DNA of 64,000 bases from Erythroxylum novogranatense (GCA_029891385.1 CM057225.1:15738620-15802619), one strand, 5' to 3'; positions 49,441 to 62,110 are shown, counted from the first letter of the stretch. Notes: a model not told the origin generated them from the sequence alone. Numbers and translations are program-made.

Positions 49441-50553
49441 GAACCAATGTATTATTGTTGTTTTGGTTTATTAATGCATTGATTCTTCCTAAATCACGTT
49501 TGAAAGATGATGGATTCGTATTTGCAGGTTTTATTCAATTTCCCTTGTAGGTATATTGCTTCCCACGTCACCTATTAACTGACATCATAAGCAAAGCAAA
49601 AAGCAACAAGTATACATGGTCAAAGGCACATGCTGCTGGTCTGATTCAGCAAGAAGCATATTATGCTCTCATTCTCCATCTTCATAAGATATAAAGCAAT
49701 AGAGAAGTAGAAGGAATGGTAGAACAGGATATAATTTCAGAAGATTGTCCCTCCATAGTCTCTGATACCATATACAGAAATATGAGCAAAGAAATAGACA
49801 ACTGCTTGCGTTTGACATTATTGATGAATGTTACATTTATAGAGCTTTACAGATAATGAAATCTAATATGTTGGTATACAATCGTCAGCTATTGTGAATT
49901 AGATCTTATCTACTTCTATACAATGCTATGTGTTTTGGATGTGATATGTTAACTGACATGTTTTGATTGTGAACAATCTGATTGCATTTTTTGATTACAA
50001 TAAGCACATAATCCACATGAAAAGGTTCAAGTTCCTTACCATCAGACCCATTACATAATTCGGCTGACTATCCTAATTGAATCAGAACCCATTAGCACAA
50101 CGGAAAACTATGCTATTACAAAGCCAATTGTCTCCCAAAAAATACAGTAAAGTCGTATGTTCTTGGTCTACAAAGAAATAAGCAAAACTTTAATACAAAA
50201 CTCGGTTCATATGATTGATGAAAATTTAAGTCCACAATTCTGATAAATGCATTATGTTTTACACGGTTAGATTACTTTGTTCGTAGTATGTTCCTCTTGT
50301 ATGTAGCAGATTTGGCAACGTTTAGGCTCCTTTGAACAAAAGTTAATCCTGCAACAATAGAGCCCATTAAAGGAGCATGTTATAAGTGATTAAGAAAGAG
50401 CAAACGTATACCTTTACTGCTACATTTTGAAAATGTATTGCTCATGAATGCAACAAATTCAAATAAGCTGAAGAAGATAAAAAGGAACAAGTATAAAAGG
50501 CAAGTATACAAGCAGAGAGTGTTAAGAGTCAATAGTACGAAGCTGAGAAACTG
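49441..50553. other. Downstream region of the ORF-1-like gene
   Basis: No recognisable coding sequence. On the minus strand this would be 3' flank of the pseudogene at 50554-51862. Confidence 0.4.
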
Positions 50554-51862
50554 TCATACCTCCGCATTTCGCGAACTGGAGTCGGATGCATCGTCTGCGC
50601 CATCCATTTGTGGACTGCCTCCAGCAGATGGGGTTGGAGATGGCACATCCAGTCCTTGGACCTGCCAAGCCTTTCTCCATTTGTTGTCCAAGTATTCCAG
50701 CTGCTCATCAATAGCCACCACTCGCGCATTCAGATTTACTAATTGACGGTTCATTCTTACCATCTGTTCCATTATCAACTGATATTGGTCTTGTGTTCTG
50801 CGCGTGTATACATGCATGAGGTTTTGGTTATGTAGAAGCTGTTGGTGCATCGTGAACAGATTAGGTTCTGACTGATGTCGTGGCTACGGTTGTTGGCCCT
50901 CAGTCTCCGAACCATATTCTACACCGTGAACATTAGACCAATATTCAACACCCTGTCCTCTAGAACTTGATTCTCCTGCTGCCAACCTATGCCTCATTAC
51001 TGTACGGGTTGATGGCTGTCGTAGCTGCATGGTTGTCCCATCTATAATCTCGCACTGTGTCAGGTATGGTACATCGAAATAGTGATATTGCAGCATCTCA
51101 ACCTCACTAAGATCAAGCCTAAAGAGCCGAGCTATTGCAGTTGGTAAATAACCCATACCTAGGCAGCTCCCCCGTCTCCCCACTAATTCCATCAAAGTTT
51201 TAGATACATATGTGAACATGTTCAGCTTATGTCCATGCTCGATGCACCATAACAAGAAAAGCTCCTTCGTCGAGTATTTTATACTTTGTCGTTTGCCAAA
51301 ACAGATCCGCACATGAATTTATGCAACAGCTTGAATTCCGCTTCCACAATCTGTGCATTGGATGCAAGGTGTGGATCATACGCATCCAAGTTTGTTAAAT
51401 ACTTCCAGTACGAATTTACACTGAAACTCGGATGCGCATCTTCAATATCGTGCTCCGCAAGCTCACAAACGTTCCGTAATACCCTCTGATCCATAAAACA
51501 CAGTTGCCCGCGTAACCTAAACCACAATTTCTGCGGTCGTCGTGACACCCACCTCAACGATGTGAAAAACTCTAGTGTCAGGTCACGGGAGACGGGTCAA
51601 GATTTTTGCACAAATTCTTCCCAACCACCTCTCCGACATAATGTCATCATTTTGTCTCTCAACCTTATTTCATGTAGCAGCTCAAAATTAAAATATGTTG
51701 GAACCTCAACGCTCTTACTTTGAAGTTCCCTGTACCTCTCTCCTTCTGCCTCGAAAAAAATTGGAAAAGGGGAATCATACACATTTGCAATGTTTGCAGC
51801 ATTGTCCCCTCTCACCTCGTAATGTATGTGTTCCTCGATCGCCTAGCTCTTCGAGGGGGCAT
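50554..51862 (-). pseudogene. ATHILA ORF-1-like / plant transposon protein, broken
   Basis: Start MPPRRARRSR (51862). After a frame change the reading continues as VYDSPFPIFFEAEGERYREL, GGWEEFVQKS, an in-frame TGA (51597-51599), PVSRDLTLEFFTSLRW, LWFRLRGQ, AHPSFSVNSYW, a one-base frame loss near 51280, then YSTKELFLLWCIEHGHKLN, LMELVGRRGSCLGMGYLPTA, a TAG (50884) and a coiled-coil-like, Gln-rich tail (LIMEQMVRMNRQLVNLNARV). The order GW..F....L..EF..S...FRLRGQ...ELFLLWC resembles the ATHILA ORF-1 family and related plant transposon proteins of unknown function. It lies opposite in direction to the MULE transposase. Function and original length cannot be given. Confidence 0.65.
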
Positions 51863-52820
51863 TGTCACGGTAGAAGCTGCATATGTGAGAAATTACGAAC
51901 ACAAATTAAGAACAATAATATCACAACCATCATTTCGGCTTCTTCATGTTTCTATCAACAATCCAATGTTTTTGTTTGTTTGTGGTTGTGATTTAGATAC
52001 TCTGTCTAATTATATCTTAAATCAATTACATGTAAGAAAACTAAGCTCTCATAACAGAATGTGCATAGGAAGTGTAATATGTCTTTAAGTGGGTTAGTAG
52101 AAAGATTTGAATTATGAGTTAAGTTTTGTCCAAGTTTTTAGTACATAACAAGCAATTCCAAGTATCTTAAGGGCTGTTATAATTGGATGAATAAATATTA
52201 TATACTACATAATGTAAGATCCAAAAAACCGATGATTATATCAACATGTGTGTTATGTTGATAAGTATAGGTGCTGTAGAAGACCAAGATGTATCGTTGT
52301 AATTGAGGTAAAGCAATCAACTTTTTTGATATTTAGGAAGAGAACTTATACATCTTGGTCTGTTTGCAAATTAAGGTAAAGAAATCATCGAATAACTTAT
52401 ACACTTTACTAATATCATTGTGTCTGTTTGCAAATTGTCAACTTTTAGTTAGTACAATTTATATTGTTCTTTGGAGTGCATTATTAAATTAGCATATACA
52501 ACAACCAACAGTTAATCGTAATTACCAATTACTACTCAATAACGCACATGAAGCCTAATGGGACAAAAATATGACTGGAACAAAAGAAGAAGACAAACAA
52601 ATTTATTTCAAATAACATTACTGGTTCAAATGTCTACATGCAGCCATATAATAACCAAATTCACACAACCAATATATATGCAAAACATCAATCACAACGA
52701 CAAAGAGTCACAATTTGAAATGAAGCAATTCTAATAGCAATCCATACCTAAAGAACGTAAAGATAAAACACCTACTACGTTTCCACTGAAGGGAGTAACC
52801 GAATTTTTGTCCAACGACCT

Positions 52821-52999
52821 GCAATACCCATACGAAATACCCATACGAAATTATCCAGATGAAATACCCAATGGAAATAAAAATTGCGATGAGTTACCCA
52901 GATGCAATTCAAGGGAGATACCCATTCGATAAACAAAACCCAAACAAATTACCCAGATGCAATTCATCGGAAATACCCAGATAAGTTACCCACATGAAC
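52821..52999. repeat. Minisatellite of AATTACCCAGATG-type units
   Basis: About eight short units with core TACCCAGATGCAATTC or TACCCATACGAAA, spacing 18-45 bases. It falls in the putative leader intron of the ORF-1-like gene. Confidence 0.7.
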
Positions 53000-53058
53000 A
53001 ACATATCCCTCACTGAATGCAAACCCATTACCCAATCAAAACAATACAAACAACTTAC

Positions 53059-53240
53059 CTACAATCTCGTGGTAGAATGCTGGAACGTCAAGGAGAGGAA
53101 GAATTTTTGTAGAAGCGAGAGGAAGAAGTTTTCGATCATTATCGCACTCAATGGAAGAACTTTGTAGAGAAGAGGAAGAACTTTTCGGTAGTATCATGAT
53201 CGAGGTCGCATTAGGTTAAGTGCGACACTGAATATACTTG
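53059..53240 (-). other. Putative leader exon of the ORF-1-like gene
   Basis: On the minus strand a purine/pyrimidine-rich non-coding leader ends at a strong donor, GATTGTAG|GTAAGTTG (53059). A matching acceptor, CATATGCAG|CTTCTACC, lies at 51876, 14 bases before the ATG at 51862. This implies a 1.2-kb intron. Inferred from splice consensus only. Confidence 0.45.
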
Positions 53241-53267
53241 TTTGCATTTTTTATTTCTGATTTTCCG

Positions 53268-53560
53268 ACTTTCATAAATTAAACCACTTATCTTATTTTC
53301 TTTGTCTTTCTTCCGTTTGCTTTTATTTATTTATATTAATAATATGTTATTAATAATAATAAACAATTTAAATAATAGTAATAATAATAAATTTACTAAT
53401 AATCAAACTAATAAAGAATTATAATTAATAAGGAATTTACTCATAATAATAATTATTATTTTATAAATACTGCACAATATATTTCATAATAATATTTCAC
53501 AAGAATTATAATAATATAACTAAATTTAATTAGTAAATTTATGATTGATAATAATAATAA
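53268..53560 (-). repeat. Inner inverted repeat, right copy
   Basis: Reverse-complement partner of 49170-49440 (CCACTTATCTTATTTTCTTTG, CGTTTGCTTTTATTTATTTA, TATTAATAATATGTTATTAA). It abuts the right long arm almost directly, unlike its left partner, which is about 7.1 kb away from the left arm. An (AAT)n run lies at 53549-53590. Confidence 0.75.
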
Positions 53561-54377
53561 TAATAGTAATAATAATAATAATAATAATAAAGAAGAATAA
53601 TAAGAACAAGAAGCAATTTAGTTATAATAATAATAAAATTCAACAATACTCTCCAATAAATTTAATAATACTAATAATAATAATAATACATATACCAAAA
53701 ATATTTATGATATTATTAACAACCTATTTAAAAATTTTCTAATACATTTAATAATTACTCTATAAACATATTAAATAATAACAATAAGTAATTTAAAAGT
53801 TATTATAATAATTATTAATAATAAATAAATATATACACCTAATAATACTTACACAATTAATGATGTTTGTAAATGATAATAAGCATGCTTTAATAAAATC
53901 CAATGCTCCAAAACTTGAGAAGTACAAACCAATTACATCTTATTATAACGTTATTGTTATAATTAAAATAAAATATCATTGAGGAATAAAATGTTATGGA
54001 AAATATAAACAATTTTTATAATAATAATCAAAATGCCCGTGGGGAAAAATTAATGATAATAATAATAATAACAGAATCTAATATTAATAAGGAATTTAAT
54101 AATAGTAATGATAAATAATTTTCTGATCGTATGCACCAAATTTTTTCATAACATTTAACAAGAATTATAATAATAGAAATAATAATAATAATAATAATTA
54201 TTATTATTATAATAAACATGATAATAAAATAACAACAATAATAATAATATTACTAAAACTTAGACATAATAATAACAATTTGAATAAATAGTAACTAATA
54301 TTTTGATTGTTAATAAATACAGATAATAATACTAATAATAATTAAGAAATTAATGTTAGTGGTGCATTGCCATTTGC

Positions 54378-54690
54378 TGACGCAGCGTCGCCTCAGCGAT
54401 CCGCACACTATTACGCTCTTGTCGCTAGGCGAGGCTTGTCGCCTAGCTATCCGCATGATCGAAATTTGTTGTCGCTAGAGTTGAGTGTCGCCTCTAGCGA
54501 TCCACAACTAGCCATTATTATTGATCGCTAGAGCGACGAGTGTCGCCTCAACGATCTGCGCCTCATAGGCTATTGATCGCTAGAGGCGATGAGCGTCGTC
54601 AAATGATCATACCACTCATAGCTTGTTGTCGCTAGGGCGATGAGGGTCGCTCTAGCGATCCGCCTGGAAAGTTGGATAGTCTAGGCGACT
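54378..54690. repeat. GC-rich tandem array, about six units of about 52 bp (right arm)
   Basis: Inverted partner of 41221-41487. Units alternate GTCGCCTCTAGCGATC and TTGTCGCTAG(A/G)GCGA motifs, so hairpins are again possible at each junction. One more unit than in the left arm, and many units carry an extra or missing base in the stem. Confidence 0.85.
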
Positions 54691-55732
54691 ATACTATATA
54701 TTTTATATATAGTAATAAGTATATAAACTAAAGCAGAAAATTATAATTTTTTTACAAATTATAAGAATGATTATATTAATAAGAAAACTAAATATAATCA
54801 TAATAAAACATAATTATTCATAATAAGCAATTATATATAACAAATAAAGATATATGCATTTTATGATTATAAGGAATACAAATTAAAATAATTTCTATTG
54901 TTATTTCTATTCATGAACAATATGATAATAGTAATAATAATAACAATAATCGATAATACTAATAATAATCAAAATAACAATAAAATTTATAATAATCGAT
55001 AACAATAATGATAATAACTATTAAAGAAATTTTATTTAAATTAGGCAACGATAATAATAACAATTACTATAATAATAATAATAATAATAATACTTATTAT
55101 AATTATAATGATTTTGATTATTATAATTGTAACCAAAAACTTATTAATTAATACAATTATACTAACATTAATCATAATAATAATAATTCCAATGTTATTA
55201 TTATTACTATTATAATTATAATTATAATTATAATTATTATTCTTCGTAAATTTCATAATTATAATAAATTTATAATAACAATAATTATAATGCTCATTAT
55301 AATAATAATACACATATCTGAAATATCCAAAAGGAATATAATAATAATAATAATGATAATAATAAGATTAAGAATAATAATATAAATTTATAAGCAATAT
55401 ATAATTTATCGAATAATATAATTAAAATTAAAGAAATTAACTAATTATAACAAATATGATTATAATAATAGAAATTTAATTTGCTAATACATTAAAAATT
55501 CATAAAGAATATTAGAATTATAATTATAATCCTAGCAATAATAATAATAAATATGGGAAAACGGTTAATGAATTTATTAGCAAGGATGTAATTAATAATT
55601 GCACTAAAGTATATAATTACTCTACAAAATATTTAATAATAACAATTACCTATTTACTAATAATATTTACTACTTATTACAATCGTGAGAAAAATTTAAA
55701 AAAATATAATAATAAAAATAATAATAGCAACA

Positions 55733-55776
55733 GCAACGCTCTCCTCGCACTCTGCACAGTGCGAGGAGAGCGTTGC
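55733..55776. repeat. GC-rich hairpin in right arm, 19-bp stem
   Basis: GCAACGCTCTCCTCGCACT and its exact reverse complement AGTGCGAGGAGAGCGTTGC enclose a 6-base loop. The left-arm copy (40143-40179) has a shorter 14-bp stem. Confidence 0.9.
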
Positions 55777-56243
55777 AGAGTGGGAATTCGTTTCTCTTAA
55801 AAGCAAGTTCATTAGTATTCAAGTTATGAATACTAATAACTGTAAATAATAATAATAATATTTTATGTTCATAAAAATAATAATAATATTTAACGGTGAA
55901 CATACGAATAATAAAAAAACAGTTTAAAATAAAAGGAATTTCATAATGTTATGAATAATAATAAACATTATTAATAATAATATTACATATGTTAATAAGA
56001 ATTAGTATACACTAAAATCAGCCTAAATCAATAATAATTATAATCCCAATGATAATATTACTAATAATTATATTAATAATGTATTAGTATTGTCACCGTT
56101 ATTATTATTAGTATTTAAATTATTATTATAATTATAATTATTATTCTTCTTAAATTTAATAATAAGTATAAATTAATAATAACCATAACAATAAATATAA
56201 TGCTCATAATAATAATAATAAACATAACTGAAATATCCAAAAG

Positions 56244-56291
<48 letters not shown>

Positions 56292-56805
56292 AAATATGAA
56301 TTATAACGTATATCATTATAATAAAATATGAATTATAACGTATATCATTATAATAATAATTATTATAATTATAATAATCATTATAAGATAAATGATAATA
56401 ATGACAATAATAATTAAAAATTATAATACTAAGATAATAATAATAATAATACTAATAATAATTAAAATGATTATATTTATAATCAAAATCATAATTATCT
56501 TATTAATAATGCTAACATTAATCATAATAAGGATAATAGTAATTATAATAAAAATAATTGAATTAAGTATAATTTATTTTGCAATAAAGAGATCATAATA
56601 ATGACAATAATAACCAATATAATGATAATATTAATAATATTTAGTTTAATCATATTTATTATTACATTTTGATAATAATAAAAAATAATAATAAAATATT
56701 AATAATTATTAATCAGATAATTATCAACTCCTATTATTATGAGCATTATATTTATTGTTATGGTTATTATTAATTTATAATTATTATTAAATTTAATGAA
56801 TAATA

Positions 56806-56903
<98 letters not shown>

Positions 56904-57339
56904 GTTATAACAAAATAATATTAAATAACTAAAAAAACAACCTAATAATAATATCAAATGAAAGCCATATTTAAAAATGATAATAAACATTTTTAATAAC
57001 AATCCAATTCTGCAAAAGTTACAAAAACGTTAAAACAATTTTGCAATATTACTCAACCCGTAGCAAAGTAAAAGCCAATACATTCCCATTTAATAAGCTA
57101 GCTGGCTCTTCTTCCATTTAAAAACGGCTACTTATGGGTGGGACCCATGATCTCTTGTAAAAATGCGAGCCTCTCCATTTTTGATATCAAACCGACGCCG
57201 TTTGAAAACTTAGACAGGGTTGGACAGAGTAACTTGGACAGGTGATCTGCTCTCGAGACGAAGAGGCAAAAAGTGGTGCTGTAATTAATTGTTACTTAGT
57301 CAAGGAGGTTCATATGCAATACTACTCTTGTCCCAAGAA

Positions 57340-57524
57340 GGGGGAATCAGTCACCCCAGCTGTCCCCACATTCGGGCCCGATCAAGTTGTGAGGGGGGTA
57401 AATCACAGTTTATCTCGGTCGACCGCTTAGCAGAGCGACCCTTGCATTCTAGTTACCGGGAATCGAACCCAGGTCCTTGTCCCAATTTACTCTGCTAGAT
57501 TGCCAATCGAGCTACCCGTGTGGG
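57340..57524 (-). mobile_element. tRNA-derived SINE
   Basis: On the minus strand the element starts about 57524 with CCCACACGGG, then box A TAGCTCGATTGG (57503-57514) and box B GGTTCGATTCC (57460-57470), the internal RNA polymerase III promoter spaced as in tRNAs. The part between does not fold into a proper tRNA anticodon arm, and a tRNA-unrelated body follows, so this is a SINE rather than a tRNA gene. The 3' end is uncertain. Confidence 0.65.
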
Positions 57525-57782
57525 TTTTCTAAGGATGTCGAGCCTAATAAAAAAATAATTTCTAAAGCACAAGTGCCATTAAAGTCACCGAGTTAAAAAG
57601 TTGACCAAAAAGATACTTTTGCGCTTGATAAGCCTCTAAACTCTAGAAATGTCCCCTATATATGATTCGATAATAAGCTCGAACAAAATGGATGATAATC
57701 TTGTTGTTGAAAAGGTTAAATCTTCAAAACAAAAATATGTGACTGACAGTGCGTCGTAACGCTAATCAAAATAAGAGCTAGA

Positions 57783-57957
57783 TTACTAGTGTAGTAGTGG
57801 TGAGTCTAGGTCGACCCCATAGAGTTTGTGTGTAAAGTTGTTAAAATGAAATTAATCAATGTTTAGGTTTTACTAGTGTAGTAGTGGTGAGTCTAGGTCG
57901 ACCCCATAGAGTATGTGTGTAAAGTTGTTAAAATGAAATTAATCAATGTTTAGGTTT
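57783..57957. repeat. Two-copy tandem repeat, 87-bp period
   Basis: TTACTAGTGTAGTAGTGGTG begins at 57783 and 57870; the copies differ at about one base (GAGTTTGTG/GAGTATGTG). Confidence 0.92.
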
Positions 57958-59107
57958 TAATGGAGGTTTTGGTTGGTTTGAAATAAGAAAATAAAATAAA
58001 ACTAACCTAAGAAAAGCAAATTAAAGAAAACATGCAAAGTGATGAAAGTGGTGAATTTGTTAGGAATATAGTTCTTTGGTTATATCTCAGCCTACATGCT
58101 AATTAAATATATTTCGATGATTTGTTGTTCTCAATCCTCTCCCAGAAACTATTAATCGTAGGTTAATCCATTAACTCGATTTTTCCTTAGATTATATTTA
58201 ATCAAGATACAATCATTACTTAAAGTTAGCTATCAAATAACCTAGGATATGATCTCTAGATTCAATAGGCTAATCACATTATGAATTAAAAAAACTGATT
58301 AATCAAGGCAATAATCATATACAATGCGTCATTTAACCTAAGTTATATTATCCATGATGATTACGAACCATTAGTTGCTACAAATGAATTTCAACATAAC
58401 AATTACTGATTACATTGAATATTCTAGCAATGGGTTTGTAATAAAATGATCCAATGAAAACATTAAAATCATATTTTCATAATATCCAAATCCATACACA
58501 TTGGATAATATAATCAATTTCTAAAGAGAGAAAGAAACAACAAATATAAGGAAAGAATGCTTAACTGGGTTGTCGCTGTCGATGTCACCTTCAAACTAGC
58601 GTTAGAAAGCTACCCCTCTATGAGTCTCTAATGGTGGAAAGCTTCCATCACCCTCTTCATGCACTCCTGAAGTCCTGGAAATTCTCTCTCCTTTCAACCG
58701 AAAACACACCAAAACTTTCATGTTTTTGTGTCGTCACCCCCTTTCCTTATGTGGTAGTCTTTTAAGTTTAAACAAAGTGTCGTTTAAACAAGCAAACAAC
58801 ACTTGGCTTTCTCACGTCCATGAGTGGCCTCTCACAGGTGTGAGAAGGCCTCAAAGGTGTGACTTAACAAGTCACAACCATGACTTGCTTCTCACGGTCG
58901 TGAGAAGCATGTTGGTTGGGTGACAAAGAAGGCAACTAGCTGGTAATGTGAAAAGTATGGGAGAAGGCAGCTGGAATCACTAAAGCATACATGGGACTGG
59001 CGTGAGAAGAAGTTGACTAGATGAAAATCATGGCATGCTTGGGAGCTATCACTTGAGAGCATGGCAAGTGCATAGGAGGCAGCTGGTTGGTGAGACTTGG
59101 AATCACT
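57958..59107. other. Intergenic; nothing recognised
   Basis: No domain seen. From 58800 short GTGAGAAGC/CTTCTCAC motifs occur in both orientations and lead into the threefold repeat. Confidence 0.4.
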
Positions 59108-59479
59108 AAATGTCAAGACGAGAAGCTGGGATGGGTTGTCAACGTGAGAAGCTTATGGTGAGAAGCATGCATATCGTAGCTGTGAGACTTCACTTACGAC
59201 TGTGACAATTTTCCAACAATTTTTTCTTAACTTGACATTCTTAACTCGTCTCTTCTTCTTTTAATCCTCTTCTTGTTCTTGTTACATGAATGAACAAAAT
59301 ATGGAAATTGAGAAGATGGCTTAAATTAACATGCTTTCGAGTCACTTTAGCTCCTTCACTTCGAGATGTACCTAAAACCATATAAGATCTATAGTGAGTA
59401 TCTTAAACATTTTATATCATTAATCACTAAGTGTAAAGGGTTAAATGTATCAACAATTAAGCATATATAGTGTCATTAT

Positions 59480-59577
<98 letters not shown>

Positions 59578-60318
59578 GTGTATGTGCATATATATATGTA
59601 TGCTCTATGCTAGCACTGATAGAAGCTTATGGTGAGAAGCATGCATATCACAGTTGTGAGACTTCACTCATGGCTGTGACAAATTTCCACTAATTTGTTC
59701 TTCACTTGAAATTCTTAACTTGTCTCTTCTTTTTCAATCCTCTTTTTTTTTTCTTGTTCCATGAATGAACAAAATATGGAAATTGACAAGATGGCTTCAA
59801 TTAACATGCTTTCGGGTCACTTTAGCTCCTTTACTTCCAAGATGTACCTAAAACCATATAAGATCTATAGTGAGTATCTTAAACATTTTTATATCATTAA
59901 TCACTAAGTGTAAAGGGTTAAATGTATCAACAATTAAGCACATATCAGACTTGGAATCACGGAATGTCAAGACGAGAAGCTTGGATGGGTTGTCAACGTG
60001 AGAAGTTTATAGTGAGAAGCATCGCAGCTGTGAGACTTCACTCACGACTATGACAATTTTCTAGCAATTTGTTCTTCACTTGACATTCTTAACTCTTCTC
60101 TTCTTCTTTCAATCCTCTTCTTGTTTTTGTTCCATGAATGAACAAAATATGGAAATTGAGAACATGGCTTCAATTAACATGTTTTCAGGTCACTTTAGCT
60201 CCTGTACTTCTGAAATGTACCTAAAACCATATAAGATCTATAGTAAGTATCTTAAACATTTTTATATCATTAATCACCAAGGGTAAAGGGTTAAATGTAT
60301 CAACAATTAAGCATATAT
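59108..60318. repeat. Threefold repeat of about 330-370 bp ending in microsatellites
   Basis: Copies at about 59108-59470, 59619-59946 and 59948-60318 share GAGAAGC, GTGAGACTTCACT, ATGAATGAACAAAATATGGA, CCATATAAGATCTATAGT and end GTATCAACAATTAAGCA(T/C)ATAT. Copy 1 is followed by (TA)n, copy 2 by none, copy 3 by (CATA)n. Confidence 0.88.
59482..59577. repeat. (AT)n then (CA)n microsatellite
   Basis: About 42 AT units, then CACACACACA, starting directly after copy 1 of the threefold repeat. Confidence 0.95.
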
Positions 60319-60319
60319 C

Positions 60320-60417
60320 CATACATACATACATACATACATACATACATACATACATACATACATACATACATACATACATACATACATACATACATAC
60401 ATACATACATACATACA

Positions 60418-60453
<36 letters not shown>

Positions 60454-60488
60454 TATATATGTATGTATGTATGTATGAATGTATGTAT
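60320..60488. repeat. (CATA)n - (AT)n - (TATG)n microsatellite
   Basis: About 31 CATA units to 60446, an AT bridge, then TATG units to about 60488. The two outer motifs are reverse complements, so the block can fold on itself. The open frames across it on both strands are repeat artefacts. Confidence 0.95.
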
Positions 60489-61560
60489 ATATACATATAT
60501 AATACTCTCAAAAATTCTCCTAAAAGTGATTTGGTTCATCCTTTTGCATCCATTTCTACCACTGAAAAAAAAAGAACAAACACTTTATGTATTCAAATCC
60601 CCAAATATAATGGAGGAGCAAGAGCATGGGATCCATAAGAGAACAGCAAATTGAAGACACATGATGCATATATTAGAATTCACAAAACTAAAAAAATTAT
60701 GTGAAGTGGTTTTTAAAGGTGTTGGTAATAAGATGTTAAAGTGTTGGTTGATAAAGGCAATGTTAATGGCTGAAGATAGCAAATGATTGATTAAAATTGA
60801 TGAATTATGTTTTAAAGTTAATGGCCCAATAAGGAGCAATTAATAAAAAACTAATAGAGTTAAGTTTGTGAATGAAAATATAAATTTTTATAAATTTTAA
60901 GATGTAAAGTAGTATTAGAGATAGTACAACTTGGACTTTTTGTGAAACGTTAGAGGTTGATTTGCACCTTCAGCCTATTTTTTAAAGTTACAAATATAAG
61001 AATTTATCCCTTTTTTTTTCTTTACGTAAGATTCAAATATGTAAAACTTATTATATTATGATTAATGTGGACTTGAGTTTATGCTTATTGGAGCTTTGAT
61101 TAAGCATGCATTAACTTTTTCCTCTTAGTTCGAGTTTTATTTCTCTTCTTTTTAGGTTGGGGTGTTTACTATTAATGGGTAAGCTTGTGCCTTTTAGAAT
61201 AAGCTACATTGGCTTAAGCCATAGCAATTTAAACAAACTTGTACATAAGATTGTGAACATTACTACTTGATTTTTTTTATTTCATTTTTTATCTATGGTC
61301 GAAATTTTTTTCCATAAGATTGAGTGTTGTTTAAATTCGTAAAAGTTGCAAGCGTATTTAGATTTATTGATATTATGAACATAAATTAATTGCATTCTAA
61401 GTCGTCGATATTTTCCTACCACTTATTTATACAATATGTAAGTTCCAAGCTTGATGACCTCTGATCTAGTTTGGTAAGTGACCTCATATTGTATCGTTTT
61501 ACTTTTCAACTTTCCTCTAATTTTAGAATTATAAAAATATTAGTTCCATTAATTATTTAA
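60489..61560. other. Intergenic; nothing recognised
   Basis: AT-rich, no frame with a recognisable motif. Confidence 0.4.
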
Positions 61561-62110
61561 GGTAATTCACTAGTTTATGGGTGGCAACTGAATTAAGTTT
61601 CATTAATTATCAATATCAAAGAGATCTTATACTTATAATGTTGTACTTCATGAATTATTTAACCAAATTATTAGTTATATTTACAAAGATGTTAGCCTCT
61701 ACCTATTCGATAAAGTAGTCAATAGTTATAAGTATGGATTTGATTTGTTTTATAATTAGGAAAAATGGTATAAGGATTTCTATTCCCTAATGTATAAAGG
61801 GCATAGGATATGATATGGTTGTATAATTTGCCACAATTTTATATCAAAGGCATATGTGTCTTTGACACCTATCTTATTATCTTTAAATAGTCATGAGCAT
61901 CCCTTCTTAATGTTAGCCAATAGTACCTTTACGTAAGCACCTTATGAGTGACGATTAGTACACTTCATTAGATGCCACATGATCTTTCATGGCATTCTTC
62001 TAGCAATTGAAATGCTTTTACATTTCCAGTGTGACAAGTATAGGATAATGCATAAGACCTTTTATAGAGTTGCTTGTCAGTTTTAACATATTTAGTTAAC
62101 CTGTGAATAA
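61561..62110 (-). pseudogene. Ty3/gypsy integrase remnant
   Basis: Minus-strand reading in shifting frames gives LYKRSY, CHTGNVKAFQLLEECHERSCG (zinc-binding region pattern), then LITIDYFIE*VEANIFVNIT, which matches the DYFTKWVEAEPLATIT core motif of Athila/Tat-type integrases including its first catalytic Asp context. Many stops; no further pol domains could be read with confidence. Confidence 0.55.

Larger units (their letters stand above)
38914..57096. mobile_element. Giant foldback-type Mutator-like element (about 18.2 kb)
   Basis: 38914 rightwards and 57096 leftwards are inverted copies, for example TGTATTGGCTTTTACTTTGC at 38928 and its complement near 57063-57082. The match ends at both borders, and flanks differ. 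The interior carries a FAR1/MULE transposase gene and, in opposite orientation, an ATHILA ORF-1-like gene. Long arms, MULE-type transposase and accessory genes fit TIR-MULEs and the foldback elements related to them. I could not find the expected 9-bp target duplication, so the exact ends may be a few bases off. Confidence 0.75.
53841..57096 (-). repeat. Right long inverted-repeat arm
   Basis: Inverted copy of 38914-42036, about 3.26 kb, with (AAT)n runs at 56245-56289 and 56811-56903. Shared landmarks include the GC-rich array, the GC-rich hairpin and CTGAAATATCCAAAAGGAAT blocks at about 55318 and 56227. Microsatellite lengths and array copy number differ from the left arm. Confidence 0.88.

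Noticed and set aside
57450..57524. tRNA gene on the minus strand
   Set aside because: Boxes A and B are present but the arms do not pair as a tRNA and an unrelated body follows; SINE is the better reading.
60221..60654. Open frames of Tyr-Ile-His or Met-Tyr-Val-Cys repeats
   Set aside because: They are products of the (CATA)n/(TATG)n microsatellite.
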